From contig NZ_KB903663.1 in NCBI RefSeq assembly GCF_000379725.1, forward strand, positions 186,001 to 250,000: a DNA stretch of 64,000 nucleotides. Direction: 5' to 3'. The position numbers and the translations under genes are program-made. This document shows, piece after piece, positions 28,387-38,087 of the stretch. The DNA is from Cytophaga aurantiaca DSM 3654. GTDB lineage: Bacteria > Bacteroidota > Bacteroidia > Cytophagales > Cytophagaceae. The stretch's first letter is position 1. Every line of letters starts with the position of its first letter. The notes beneath the pieces are model-generated. The model ran no database searches. It worked only from the letters and a program-made list of their open reading frames with translations, and was not told the DNA's origin.

Positions 28387-31300
28387 TTAAAAATCGTAGC
28401 CGAATGTAAAGTAGAATTGCGGGTTTAGCTGAACACTATCTTGTATACCCCAAGCTACATCAGCCTTTATATAATATCCAAATAAAAATGTACGCGCCCC
28501 CAATCCATATCCGTATAAAAATGGATTGCGGTAATTATTTACTTCTGTCTCAAATGATTTTCCTTTTGTAACGGTTTTATTTAAGCTGTTATTTCCATTA
28601 AACGGACTCGCGCCATACCAGGCTGCACCTACATCTGTAAATGCTACAAATTGAAAATTGCGTAAGAACGCGGATGATATTGACCCGCTATAGAAGTACT
28701 TGATAATCGGCAATCGAAATTCTGCGTTTATCAAAAAGTAACTTTCGCCTGATTGAGCATTGTATTTAAAACCACGAACATTGGTTACATACTTGGCAAA
28801 CATAATGTCTGTATTATCAGCTCCCGCAGCAATTGTCAAGGGATTTGTTACACCACCGGTGCCCGTAGAGTTAAACAGCCAGTTGTCCATACCGCCAAAT
28901 ATATATTTTTGTGGTGCTTGCCCAAATGATCTGCCTAATGAACCTCTCAATGCTAGAATAGCGCCGCGGTGAATTTTTTGATATCTGCGGATATCTATAT
29001 TAAATCGATTGAAATTACCATCCGGTGAAGTTGTATTGATATATTTATCAAAGGAAAGTTTTGCTCTTGTACCTTCAATCATATTCATACCCGAACTGGT
29101 TGTATTATCATATACAAATTCGAATTTCGCGCCAACATATAAACGCTTTGCATCTTGATAACCTATTACCGTTGTATAATCTGACACGTCTGAAAAGCGT
29201 GTTGCTGTTATAAAAGGTGCAGCTGTAACTCTGCTGTATACAGAAAGCGGATATGAAAATTTTGATAGCAATGTATTGGTAACGTAACGTTGGCTTATAT
29301 TTCCATCGGTAGGGAAATACGTAATGCGATCGAAGCGAACGCCCATATCCACACGTCTTTTCAAATACAGGTATTCACCATAAATGCTGCTGCTTTTCAA
29401 ATCTGCAATACCAAAAAAACCAAGATCGACTTTGTGATTGCACATAAGATCTGACATTTTTGATTCGAACAACAAACCAAAACCTCTTAACGGATCCACT
29501 TGAAGTGTTGATGAAACGATGTCGGTTCCAAATAAATTTTTATAATCGTATGGACCGGATGTTTTTACGATGGCTCTTTTAGGCGGAAGCTTATTATCTG
29601 CAACAACCGGAACTATTTTCTTAGGCAATTTTAATATTGTGTCGGATTCAAAATATACTTTATCCAGATCAATATCATCATCGTTTGTCTTCTTCTGCGG
29701 AGTAATAAAATTACTGCTCTGTTTTGGTTTTTCAGGAGGCAGAATTTTTTTTCTTGTAACGTCAGACTGTTCTGTCTTGCCCGTTATTTGAACGGTATTT
29801 TTAATTGAAAACGTTGTATCCAAAAATACTTTCTCTTTACCTTTTGAACGTGCAATAAAAGTCAGCAGGTGATTGGAAGCATTTACATCGTATTCCAAAA
29901 TATCTGTCAAATTATTTGTGAGCGCTTTTGCTTTTCCTGTTGTAAGATCCTGCATATATAAATTTTGAACACCATTATCGTCATTCAGATAAATGATTGT
30001 TGTTGCATTTATAAATGATGGATGCGTGTAATTACAACCTTGTGCAGCTATTCGTTTTACAGATTTTGCGCCGGGTTTATATATAAACAATGAATAGTTT
30101 GGTGCAGATTGATACTTCGTAAACATAGAGAGCGTATCATCATTTCTATTTGAAGAGAATATGACATTGTTGCCCGGACCAAATTTTGGCGAATGATCGT
30201 CGTATTCGTCATTGGTCACTTTTAGATATTTAGCGCGATCAATATCGTAAAGCCAGATATCTGTTTGTCCTTTTTCATCAGCACTGTAAGCCAAAAACTT
30301 TCCATCACTACTGAAAGAAAAACTATTGATCTGATGAAATACCTGAACTTCTCTTGTTTCCTTTTGGTGAGAAACGACATCGTATGAACGATATATAATT
30401 TTCCCTCTTTTAACAGTAACCGAGGTCAGCTCAGTTGCGCTTCTCCATGCTAATTGAGGGTTATGTGTCAATGGTGTCTGATCATTTAATTTAAAACCAC
30501 CGGCGTATATTTTTTTTCTTTTCTTTGTTTTGGTATTCACTAAGAACACATTGAATCGTCCTTTGTAATTTGTAGAATACGCAACATATTTACCATCGTA
30601 GCTTATAACAGGTGTTGTAAGATCACGTCCTTTATAATTCGCGCCGTTCAACGATTTATATGTTGTATCAAACTTTACAGCTCCATCTAACTCGGCAGAT
30701 TTTTCCAGATAGTATAATTTCCAATCGTCAATAAAACTCTGGAAATAATTTCCTGTTGCTGCTTCAATCGAAGCGCGATCACTTCGGTAAATACGTGTAA
30801 TCTGCAGAATATTTGTGACCATATCCGGACCATAGCGATCGGATATAAATTGCCATACGGATTGCCCGATCCATCTTGCTTCATCTCCGGAATATGAAGA
30901 TGGGTTTCGTAATTTATTATTGATAACCAAATCGCGCATGTAGTTATCCATTTCTCTGTTCCATCCTTTGGCTATATATTCGGATGCTCCATTCACATAC
31001 CATTCCGGCAAGGATAAAAAGTACGAGCTTTGCAATACTTCTTTGAAACTGCCGCCAAACAAAATCACTTTAAGCCAGGTACGGGCAATTCCTTCTGTTA
31101 AGTCTTCTCTAAATGTCATCAAGTCGCCTGTAAAAGCAACCTCAACAGTTGGCTTTACAAGGTTTGTAGATCCACCAACAGATGATGAATGCTGTAACCC
31201 AATATTACTTTGCTGTAGATCTGAAATAGAATTATAGATCAGAACTTTGGTTTTATTATAACTGGAATAGCCCAATGCGGACTCTAATTTTCTGAATACA

Positions 31301-31518
31301 GATTCAACATGCGTTGCTGCAATCGGTGCTAATGATTCTCCTTCAAAATAATAGTAAACATCAAAGTTCTCTGTAGAAATTAATTTCCATTGAAACTGTT
31401 TGTATTGAATTCGATTTTTCCCAAACTGATCTTGGGACATCTGCGCAACAGATGTAAGAGAATTAAACAGAAAAAATAAAAGGGCACACGTTAATATACC
31501 TGTATGGGTACGTTGCAT
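28387..31518 (-). CDS. Peptidase-MA-like / TolB propeller / Omp85-like barrel outer-membrane protein
   Basis: 1043 residues. A signal peptide ends near residue 26. Residues about 50-280 look like a Peptidase_MA-type gluzincin domain (STENFDVYYYF, LPEWYVNGASEYIA), but no HExxH is present, so it is probably not a protease. Residues about 300-640 form a WD40/TolB-like propeller (ISYDGKYVAYS, FSFSSDGKFLAYSADEKG). From about 690 to the end a surface-antigen-type beta-barrel is seen, ending in the strand YFTFGYDF with a terminal Phe. I infer an outer-membrane protein with a large periplasmic part. It starts immediately after the FAD oxidoreductase stop (TAAATG), implying coupling. Role unknown. Confidence 0.82.
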   Translation of the reverse strand: MQRTHTGILTCALLFFLFNSLTSVAQMSQDQFGKNRIQYKQFQWKLISTENFDVYYYFEGESLAPIAATHVESVFRKLESALGYSSYNKTKVLIYNSISDLQQSNIGLQHSSSVGGSTNLVKPTVEVAFTGDLMTFREDLTEGIARTWLKVILFGGSFKEVLQSSYFLSLPEWYVNGASEYIAKGWNREMDNYMRDLVINNKLRNPSSYSGDEARWIGQSVWQFISDRYGPDMVTNILQITRIYRSDRASIEAATGNYFQSFIDDWKLYYLEKSAELDGAVKFDTTYKSLNGANYKGRDLTTPVISYDGKYVAYSTNYKGRFNVFLVNTKTKKRKKIYAGGFKLNDQTPLTHNPQLAWRSATELTSVTVKRGKIIYRSYDVVSHQKETREVQVFHQINSFSFSSDGKFLAYSADEKGQTDIWLYDIDRAKYLKVTNDEYDDHSPKFGPGNNVIFSSNRNDDTLSMFTKYQSAPNYSLFIYKPGAKSVKRIAAQGCNYTHPSFINATTIIYLNDDNGVQNLYMQDLTTGKAKALTNNLTDILEYDVNASNHLLTFIARSKGKEKVFLDTTFSIKNTVQITGKTEQSDVTRKKILPPEKPKQSSNFITPQKKTNDDDIDLDKVYFESDTILKLPKKIVPVVADNKLPPKRAIVKTSGPYDYKNLFGTDIVSSTLQVDPLRGFGLLFESKMSDLMCNHKVDLGFFGIADLKSSSIYGEYLYLKRRVDMGVRFDRITYFPTDGNISQRYVTNTLLSKFSYPLSVYSRVTAAPFITATRFSDVSDYTTVIGYQDAKRLYVGAKFEFVYDNTTSSGMNMIEGTRAKLSFDKYINTTSPDGNFNRFNIDIRRYQKIHRGAILALRGSLGRSFGQAPQKYIFGGMDNWLFNSTGTGGVTNPLTIAAGADNTDIMFAKYVTNVRGFKYNAQSGESYFLINAEFRLPIIKYFYSGSISSAFLRNFQFVAFTDVGAAWYGASPFNGNNSLNKTVTKGKSFETEVNNYRNPFLYGYGLGARTFLFGYYIKADVAWGIQDSVQLNPQFYFTFGYDF

Positions 31519-32595
31519 TTATTGACTACTTTTTTGATTTGAATATAAATAATAAAATCGGTTCACAGATATAGATTCTTTAATTTCTTGCCCCAGTACC
31601 AGGAATTTTGTCAATTCAATTGCAGCATACGGAGCGATCGAAACACCTTTCGTTCCCAATCCATTAAAAATGAGTACTAACGGCTGTTCCGGATGCTCAC
31701 CAATAATGGGTCTGTGGTCTGCAATTGTTGGTCTGATTCCGGCTTTTTGTTCAAGTACAACGAATGGTTTCTTCAATATCGTATGTGCACCCGCGGTGAT
31801 CTCTTTTAAACCTGCTTCTGTTGGCAAATCATCTTCAAAATTATTTATATATGAAGATCCCATACGGTACGTGCCATTGGGAAGCGGAATGATAAAGAAG
31901 TGCTTGTTCACCACATCGTTTATCGGATAATCTTCTATTTTCAAAGTAAGTACATCGCCCTTCATTCCTTTAACGGGCACCCAATTAAAAAACGGATTAT
32001 TTGTGTTGTGATATCCTTCTGCAAATATAATACGCTTCGCTTCCGTATCTTTATACTGCACCTTGTTGTTATCAAAGGTCAACGCATTGTAATCAAATGT
32101 CTCTGCTGTATAAGAATCTGTAGCAAGTAATTGCTGTTTGATCACATCTAAAAATGCTTTCACATCCACATAGCCGGATTGCTTTGTAGATAAGCCACCA
32201 AAGGGATTATTGATATACGGTTCGTATTGTTTACTATCTTGTTCTGGCTCTGCAAAGGCTTTGATCTCATCGGATGGTTTTATCCAGAAATCATTCTGAG
32301 ACTGAATGTCTGCAAAAGGACGATATATTTTCTTCGGATATATAATTCGTGTTTGAAATTCCTTTTCAACTTTTTTATAGAATTCTTCTAATAAGGGAAA
32401 CAGAATTTTGGCATTCCAGGTCAAAAGCATTTTTTTACCTGTGACCGGATTATATAAACCTGCAGCAATTTCAGAAGAAGGTTTTTTTGTAGCGCTCGCA
32501 ATAACTTTAACCGTCTGTTTTTCATGTAGTAAAGTTTGAATTAAGCACGAACCTGCAAGGCCCTGGCCAACAATAATATAATCTACCTGCTTCAT
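31519..32595 (-). CDS. FAD-dependent oxidoreductase (DAO family)
   Basis: 358 residues. The N-terminal Rossmann motif IVGQGLAGSCL binds FAD. The rest follows the D-amino-acid-oxidase/glycine-oxidase fold: SSEIAAGLYNPVTGKK near the flavin, KGMKGDVLTL in the middle and GIRPTIADHRPIIGEH near the C-terminus with NGLGTKGVSIAPYAA closing the flavin site. The substrate is not evident. The stop is directly followed by the ATG of the 1043-residue membrane protein, so the two are translationally coupled, though no functional link is obvious. Confidence 0.9.
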   Translation of the reverse strand: MKQVDYIIVGQGLAGSCLIQTLLHEKQTVKVIASATKKPSSEIAAGLYNPVTGKKMLLTWNAKILFPLLEEFYKKVEKEFQTRIIYPKKIYRPFADIQSQNDFWIKPSDEIKAFAEPEQDSKQYEPYINNPFGGLSTKQSGYVDVKAFLDVIKQQLLATDSYTAETFDYNALTFDNNKVQYKDTEAKRIIFAEGYHNTNNPFFNWVPVKGMKGDVLTLKIEDYPINDVVNKHFFIIPLPNGTYRMGSSYINNFEDDLPTEAGLKEITAGAHTILKKPFVVLEQKAGIRPTIADHRPIIGEHPEQPLVLIFNGLGTKGVSIAPYAAIELTKFLVLGQEIKESISVNRFYYLYSNQKSSQ

Positions 32596-32666
32596 TATGC
32601 TAAATTAACCTGCTTCTTTTGATTATTCATTCGTTTTAATCCATTTTTGTTAATTCTTTTGCATTT

Positions 32667-33308
32667 ATGATACACATTAAAACACTTACATTTAACCCTC
32701 TTCAGGAAAATACTTATGTTGTCTACGACGATGAAGGTGCCTGCATGATTGTAGATCCGGGTTGTTATGAATTATCCGAACAACAGGAATTGGTGGATTA
32801 TATCAAAAAAAACAATTTATCTGTTCAATTACTGGTAAATACACACGGACATATAGATCATGTGTTGGGTAATTATTTTGTTAAAGAAACATTCAAGGTA
32901 CCTTTTGAAATTTTCCACCTGGACTTACCAACCCTGCAGTCTGTAGGTGCCTATGCACCTAATTACGGCTTCAATAAATATACTCCTGCTACACCCGATC
33001 GATTACTTAAATTGGGCGATAAAATTGTCGTTGGCACAATGGAATTCGATATTTTATTTGTACCAGGCCACGCACCCGGACATATTGCTTTTATCAATAA
33101 AGAAGAAAAAATATGTTTATCAGGCGATGTTTTATTCCGGAGCAGCATTGGTAGAGCCGATCTTCCGGGAGGAAATTATGATACCTTGATCAAAAGCATT
33201 CACGAACAATTATTTGTATTACCTGATGACACTGTTGTTTTCCCGGGCCACGGACCAACTACAACCATTAAATTTGAAAAGAAAAATAACCCTTTTTGCG
33301 CAATCTGA
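32667..33308 (+). CDS. MBL-fold metallo-hydrolase (glyoxalase II-like)
   Basis: 213 residues. The metal motif HxHxDH is present as H60, H62, D64 and H65 in NTHGHIDHVLGN. Additional ligands lie in PGHAPGHIAF, SGDVLFRSSIGRADLPGG and the C-terminal FPGHGPTT. This is the short, YcbL/GloB-like group of thioester hydrolases; activity on S-lactoylglutathione or a bacillithiol analogue is possible but unproven. pssA begins 2 nt after its stop, so both are in one operon. Confidence 0.93.
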   Translation: MIHIKTLTFNPLQENTYVVYDDEGACMIVDPGCYELSEQQELVDYIKKNNLSVQLLVNTHGHIDHVLGNYFVKETFKVPFEIFHLDLPTLQSVGAYAPNYGFNKYTPATPDRLLKLGDKIVVGTMEFDILFVPGHAPGHIAFINKEEKICLSGDVLFRSSIGRADLPGGNYDTLIKSIHEQLFVLPDDTVVFPGHGPTTTIKFEKKNNPFCAI

Positions 33309-33310
33309 TT

Positions 33311-34060
33311 ATGATCAAAAAAAACATACCCAACGCACTTACCTGTTTAAATTTAGGATTTGGTTTTTGGGGCATATTATTACTACTGAATGGCAAGGTA
33401 ACCGAAGCGTCTCTGTGCATAGGAGCTGCGCTTATTGTTGATTTTTTTGATGGCTTTGTTGCACGTCTGCTGCATGTGTCCTCTCCTATTGGTAAAGAGT
33501 TAGATTCCTTGGCAGATGTAGTAAGCTTTGGCATTTTACCTAGCATCATGCTTACGTATATTATTGCTTCTATTTTAGCGGGAGTGCCTTATGAGCACAT
33601 CTCAAAAATTAATTTATTTGAAACTTCGGCCTTTAGTTTTTATTTATTTATCGGCACTTTACCTGCAATGTTTTCTGCCGTTCGTTTGGCAAAATTCAAT
33701 TTAGACACCCGTCAAAGCGACCGTTTCTTCGGCGTGCCTACTCCCAGCAATGCAATGATCGTAGCTTCGTTTAATTTGATTGCACTTGACCCGGATTCTT
33801 TTTTATTTCCGCTGATAAACAATCTGTATTTTATCCTTGGCTACTGTGTTCTGATGTCTTATTTGCTTATTGCTGAAATACCGCTTATGGCTCTGAAGTT
33901 TAAAGATTTCAGCTGGAAAAATAATCAATACCGTTATTTGTTGATCCTTACATCCGTCCTGTTATTGGTACTGCTTCAAAAAGAATCCATCCTGTTGATT
34001 ATGGCAGCCTTTGTATTACTTTCTTTATTGCAAAATAAAAGCGAACAAAAAGTGCTATAA
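33311..34060 (+). CDS. pssA: CDP-diacylglycerol-serine O-phosphatidyltransferase
   Basis: 249 residues from ATG 33311, chosen because it follows the previous stop by 2 nt; an ATG 15 nt upstream would overlap. The CDP-alcohol phosphotransferase motif runs from D47-G48 through A51-R52, G61, D65 to D69 (FFDGFVARLL, GKELDSLADVV). Several membrane helices follow. It makes phosphatidylserine, the precursor of phosphatidylethanolamine, in the inner membrane. porU begins 90 nt downstream. Confidence 0.95.
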   Translation: MIKKNIPNALTCLNLGFGFWGILLLLNGKVTEASLCIGAALIVDFFDGFVARLLHVSSPIGKELDSLADVVSFGILPSIMLTYIIASILAGVPYEHISKINLFETSAFSFYLFIGTLPAMFSAVRLAKFNLDTRQSDRFFGVPTPSNAMIVASFNLIALDPDSFLFPLINNLYFILGYCVLMSYLLIAEIPLMALKFKDFSWKNNQYRYLLILTSVLLLVLLQKESILLIMAAFVLLSLLQNKSEQKVL

Positions 34061-34150
34061 ATCTGCGATTTGCCGTAAATTCAAATACTAAATGCGTAAG
34101 TGAACCGTTTATTCATTTACTACTACTTCGTTACGAACAATATACCCTAA

Positions 34151-37100
34151 ATGACCTTTTTAAAATACATACTTTCCTTCTTACTGAGCATTTTTTTTGT
34201 ATCTGCCGCTGCAATTGCGCAACAGCCTAACGCTTCCTATGAAGTAGAGTGGCTAGGCTTTAATGCATCGCAACAGTTAAAAAACGGAGAAATTGTTACC
34301 TATCCAATGGCAAAAGATGCTGTCATAGATGTCAATGGAATATTAGTTTTGCAAAAGGATGTCAATGGTAAAATTGCAGGTTCAGTGAGTATGGAATCTG
34401 TAAGTTATTATGCCGGAGATTCTGCTTCTAAAAGCGCATTAAACAAACTTACTTACGAAGGAACATCAACCATTACCTACGCATACTTATATAATAAAGG
34501 TATCACCTCACGCATCTGCATTCCTTTATTGAAGAAGAACAGCGACGGCACATGGTCGCAGATCTCTTCTTTCAGTCTGAGTTATACACTTACATCCTCT
34601 GCGGATGACACACCCATTCAGCAAAAAAATCCATATACCAATGCCTATTCAAATGCCCGTACAACAAGCACTACGGGGTCTGTATTAGCAACCGGAAGCT
34701 GGTTTAAACTTGGTGTATCACAAACAGGTATTTATAAAATTGATGCAGCTTATTTGTCCAGCATTGGCATTAATACTTCTACATTAGATCCGGCTATGAT
34801 CCAGATTTATGGCAATGGCGGCGGTATGCTACCTCAGGCAAACAATGCCGCCCGGTTAGATGATCTTGTTGAAAATGCAATTTTTATCAGCGAGGACGGC
34901 AACGGTGTTTTTGACCACAACGATTACATTTTATTTTACGGAGAGTCTCCGCATACATGGACATACGATGGACTAAATAAGACCTATGCACATGCATTAA
35001 ATCTTTATTCCGACCAAAATTTTTATTTTCTAACCTATGGTCAGCAAACAGGCAAACGTATTGCCAGTCAGGCATCCATTGCCAGTACTGCACAAACCCT
35101 TTCTGAATTTGACGAACACCTGTTTAGTGAAACAGATACCTATAATATTTTAGACTCAGGCAGAGAATGGTACGGCTTTCAATTCAGTCCTTACATTCCA
35201 AGCTTTAGCACTGCCTTTAATGTCACCGGCCTGGTAAGTGGCTCAACAATGACATTGAGTACAGACGTCATTAGCCGCTCATACAATGCAACCTACATGG
35301 GCTACAAGATCAATAATTCAAGTTTATCTCCCGATCTGACTCTTCCTATCCTCAGTACTGCAGAGCATGCTCCATTAGGTATCGATGCCTCTACTACATA
35401 TTCATTTAACGCATCTCTTGTTGGTGCAAATTCAACTTTAACTGTAGACATGAATTTTTCAGGTGGTATTGCTTCTTCTCTAGCACATACAAACTGGCTT
35501 GAATTACGTTTTTTAAAATCATTGCGGTTGTACGGCAATCAAACATTTTTCAGAGCCTCAAAAAGTTTACTGCAAGCTACAACAAGCTATAGCATAGGAA
35601 ATACAGATGGTACAGAACAGATTTGGAATTTAAGTGATCCTCAAAATATTGTTTCACAAAATTATACGGTAGTTGGTTCTACTATTGAATTTGGAGCCAA
35701 TACTACTGCCTTAAACGAATATGTTGTTTTCAAAGGGTCTGCCTTTGGTAACCCTGTATTTGTTGAACGTGTTGCCAATCAAAATCTACACGATATTACC
35801 TCCAGCAACATGCCGGATATGATCATTGTTACACACCCGGATTTTTTAAGTCAGGCTCAACACCTTGCTAATTACAGGTTTCAGAATGACGGTATCAGCA
35901 GTTACGTATGTACCACAAACCAGATCTACAATGAATTTGGCAGTGGTAAAGCAGACATCACCGCCATTCGTGATTTTGTTAAAATGGTATACGACCGTGG
36001 TACTCCCGGCGCAGAATTAAAATACCTGTTATTGTTTGGCAGTTGTACGTATGATTATAAAAACCATTTAGGTATCGGTGGAAATTTCGTACCGCCATAC
36101 GAATCCAGAGAAAGCTTAGACGAATTAAGATCATACAACTCCGATGATTACTATGGTTTCATGGATGCTGCGGAAGGCAATTGGGGTGAAAGTCCAGCCG
36201 AATACAATACATTAAATATAGGTGTTGGCCGTATTCCTGTACGTACATCTTATCAGGCAGACGTGATAATCAATAAACTGATCAGTGCATCAAAAGCATC
36301 TTCACAAGTGAATGGAAATTGGGAAAACAAAATGACACTTATTGCAGATGACGGCGATACGAATTTACATTTAAATGACGCTGAATACATCTACACCAAG
36401 GTAAATACCTCTAACAAACAAATGAACATTAATAAAATTTATCTGGATGCTTATTCTCAGGAATCTACGCCTGGTGGTGAAACAGCAACTCAGGTAAATA
36501 CTGCTATCAACAGAGATGTCGATGATGGCACACTCATCTGGAATTATATAGGCCATGGAGGCAATATCGCATTAGCGCAGGAAAATATTGTAAACATTCC
36601 TTCTATAAACAGTTGGGTAAATAATACGAAACTTGGCTTTTACATAACAGCTACCTGCAGTTTTGGCAGATATGATAAGCCGGGTTTAACATCCGGTGCA
36701 GAAACCATTTTCTTAAGTCCAACCGGCGGATCATTTGCAAATCTGACGTCTACACGTACCGTTTATGCAAGTACCAATGCAATGATCAACAGAGCATTTT
36801 ATGATTATGCTTTTTTGCGAAATACGGATGGTTCCTTTTACTGTTTAGGAGATATCATCATGCGAACAAAAAATAAAGATATTACTGCATCTGATGTATA
36901 TAACAGAAACTACAGTTTGCTCGGTGATCCCAGTATGAAAATTCGCTATCCGCAGCAAAATATGATCATTACATCTGTAAACGGAACAGCTGTGAATGCA
37001 ATACCCGATACACTAAAGGCTTTAAGCAAAGTAACGCTTGAAGGTTTGGTACAGGATTTTTCAGGAACAACGCTTACAAGTTATAATGGCCTTGCTAAAA

Positions 37101-38038
37101 TAACCATCTACGACAAGCCTACTACATTAGCCACCTTCGGAACGAACTCATCACCCGTAACTACATTCAAACTGCAAAGCAATATTATTTTTGACGGTTT
37201 GGCTACCGTAACGAATGGTGCATATAAAGTTTCATTTATTGTACCTAAAGATATTTCATATCAATATGATTATGGTAAAATAAGTTTGTACTCTGAATTA
37301 ACAAGTGGTACAACAGATGCCGGCGGATATTTAAGCAATATTGTTATAGGAGGTTCCAATGCCAATGCTCCTAATGACCAGACGCCACCTACTGTAAAGT
37401 TGTATCTGAACGATCCATCTTTTGTTTCCGGTGGTACTACACGTGAAAATCCGATCTTCTATGCAAACGTGGCAGATGAAAACGGGATCAATGTTTCGGC
37501 TGCAGGTATCGGCCACGAAATAACTCTGGTATTGAGTACCAGTACAGATGTCATAATCCTGAATAAGTACTACACCGCTGCACAAGACGATTATTCAAAA
37601 GGAAAAGTAGAGTTTCCGTTAAAAGATCTGGCTCCGGGTACATATTCGCTTCGATTTAAAGTTTGGGATACCTATAACAATTCAACCGAACAGACACTGG
37701 AATTTACCATTCAAAGTACAGAAAAGCTGCAGTTGAGCCATGTGCTCAACTATCCAAACCCTTTTAGTACAAATACAACCTTCCATTTTGACCATAACCG
37801 CGCTGGAGATAATTTAATGATCCAGATTCAAATATTTACCGTTTCGGGAAAATTGGTAAAAACGCTTGATGAGACCATTTATAACAGTCCTTCACACGTA
37901 GCAAGCCTGTTCTGGAACGGTTTAGATGATTTTGGAGATAAAATCGGGCGTGGTGTATACGTTTATAAGGTAAAAATTCGTTCACTACAAGATGGTTCAA
38001 CAACTCATGTTTTTGAGAAACTCGTACTATTGAATTAA
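34151..38038 (+). CDS. porU: T9SS sortase-like protease PorU
   Basis: 1295 residues with a signal peptide ending AIAQQ near residue 25. A long N-terminal beta-rich part is followed by a gingipain-type C25 peptidase domain from about residue 550. MPDMIIVTHPDF opens it, LKYLLLFGSCTYD is a core strand, the catalytic His802 lies in YIGHGG and the catalytic Cys836 in TATCSFG. The protein ends with its own type A-like sorting domain (LNYPNPFSTNTTFHF, GRGVYVYKV). PorU cleaves sorting domains from cargo at the surface and attaches them to a glycolipid anchor. porV follows 49 nt downstream, the standard T9SS pairing. Confidence 0.96.
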   Translation: MTFLKYILSFLLSIFFVSAAAIAQQPNASYEVEWLGFNASQQLKNGEIVTYPMAKDAVIDVNGILVLQKDVNGKIAGSVSMESVSYYAGDSASKSALNKLTYEGTSTITYAYLYNKGITSRICIPLLKKNSDGTWSQISSFSLSYTLTSSADDTPIQQKNPYTNAYSNARTTSTTGSVLATGSWFKLGVSQTGIYKIDAAYLSSIGINTSTLDPAMIQIYGNGGGMLPQANNAARLDDLVENAIFISEDGNGVFDHNDYILFYGESPHTWTYDGLNKTYAHALNLYSDQNFYFLTYGQQTGKRIASQASIASTAQTLSEFDEHLFSETDTYNILDSGREWYGFQFSPYIPSFSTAFNVTGLVSGSTMTLSTDVISRSYNATYMGYKINNSSLSPDLTLPILSTAEHAPLGIDASTTYSFNASLVGANSTLTVDMNFSGGIASSLAHTNWLELRFLKSLRLYGNQTFFRASKSLLQATTSYSIGNTDGTEQIWNLSDPQNIVSQNYTVVGSTIEFGANTTALNEYVVFKGSAFGNPVFVERVANQNLHDITSSNMPDMIIVTHPDFLSQAQHLANYRFQNDGISSYVCTTNQIYNEFGSGKADITAIRDFVKMVYDRGTPGAELKYLLLFGSCTYDYKNHLGIGGNFVPPYESRESLDELRSYNSDDYYGFMDAAEGNWGESPAEYNTLNIGVGRIPVRTSYQADVIINKLISASKASSQVNGNWENKMTLIADDGDTNLHLNDAEYIYTKVNTSNKQMNINKIYLDAYSQESTPGGETATQVNTAINRDVDDGTLIWNYIGHGGNIALAQENIVNIPSINSWVNNTKLGFYITATCSFGRYDKPGLTSGAETIFLSPTGGSFANLTSTRTVYASTNAMINRAFYDYAFLRNTDGSFYCLGDIIMRTKNKDITASDVYNRNYSLLGDPSMKIRYPQQNMIITSVNGTAVNAIPDTLKALSKVTLEGLVQDFSGTTLTSYNGLAKITIYDKPTTLATFGTNSSPVTTFKLQSNIIFDGLATVTNGAYKVSFIVPKDISYQYDYGKISLYSELTSGTTDAGGYLSNIVIGGSNANAPNDQTPPTVKLYLNDPSFVSGGTTRENPIFYANVADENGINVSAAGIGHEITLVLSTSTDVIILNKYYTAAQDDYSKGKVEFPLKDLAPGTYSLRFKVWDTYNNSTEQTLEFTIQSTEKLQLSHVLNYPNPFSTNTTFHFDHNRAGDNLMIQIQIFTVSGKLVKTLDETIYNSPSHVASLFWNGLDDFGDKIGRGVYVYKVKIRSLQDGSTTHVFEKLVLLN

Positions 38039-38058
38039 AACTCATTAAAATAATACCT

Positions 38059-38066
38059 TATATTTG
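38059..38066 (+). promoter_or_regulatory. -7 box (TATATTTG) between porU and porV
   Basis: TATATTTG fits TAnnTTTG and lies in the 49-nt gap, 21 nt before the porV ATG. It may allow porV to be expressed more strongly than porU. A TTG at 38030 is a weak -33 candidate, a little too far away. Confidence 0.45.
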
Positions 38067-38087
38067 TAGTTGATAATAATTTAAAAT

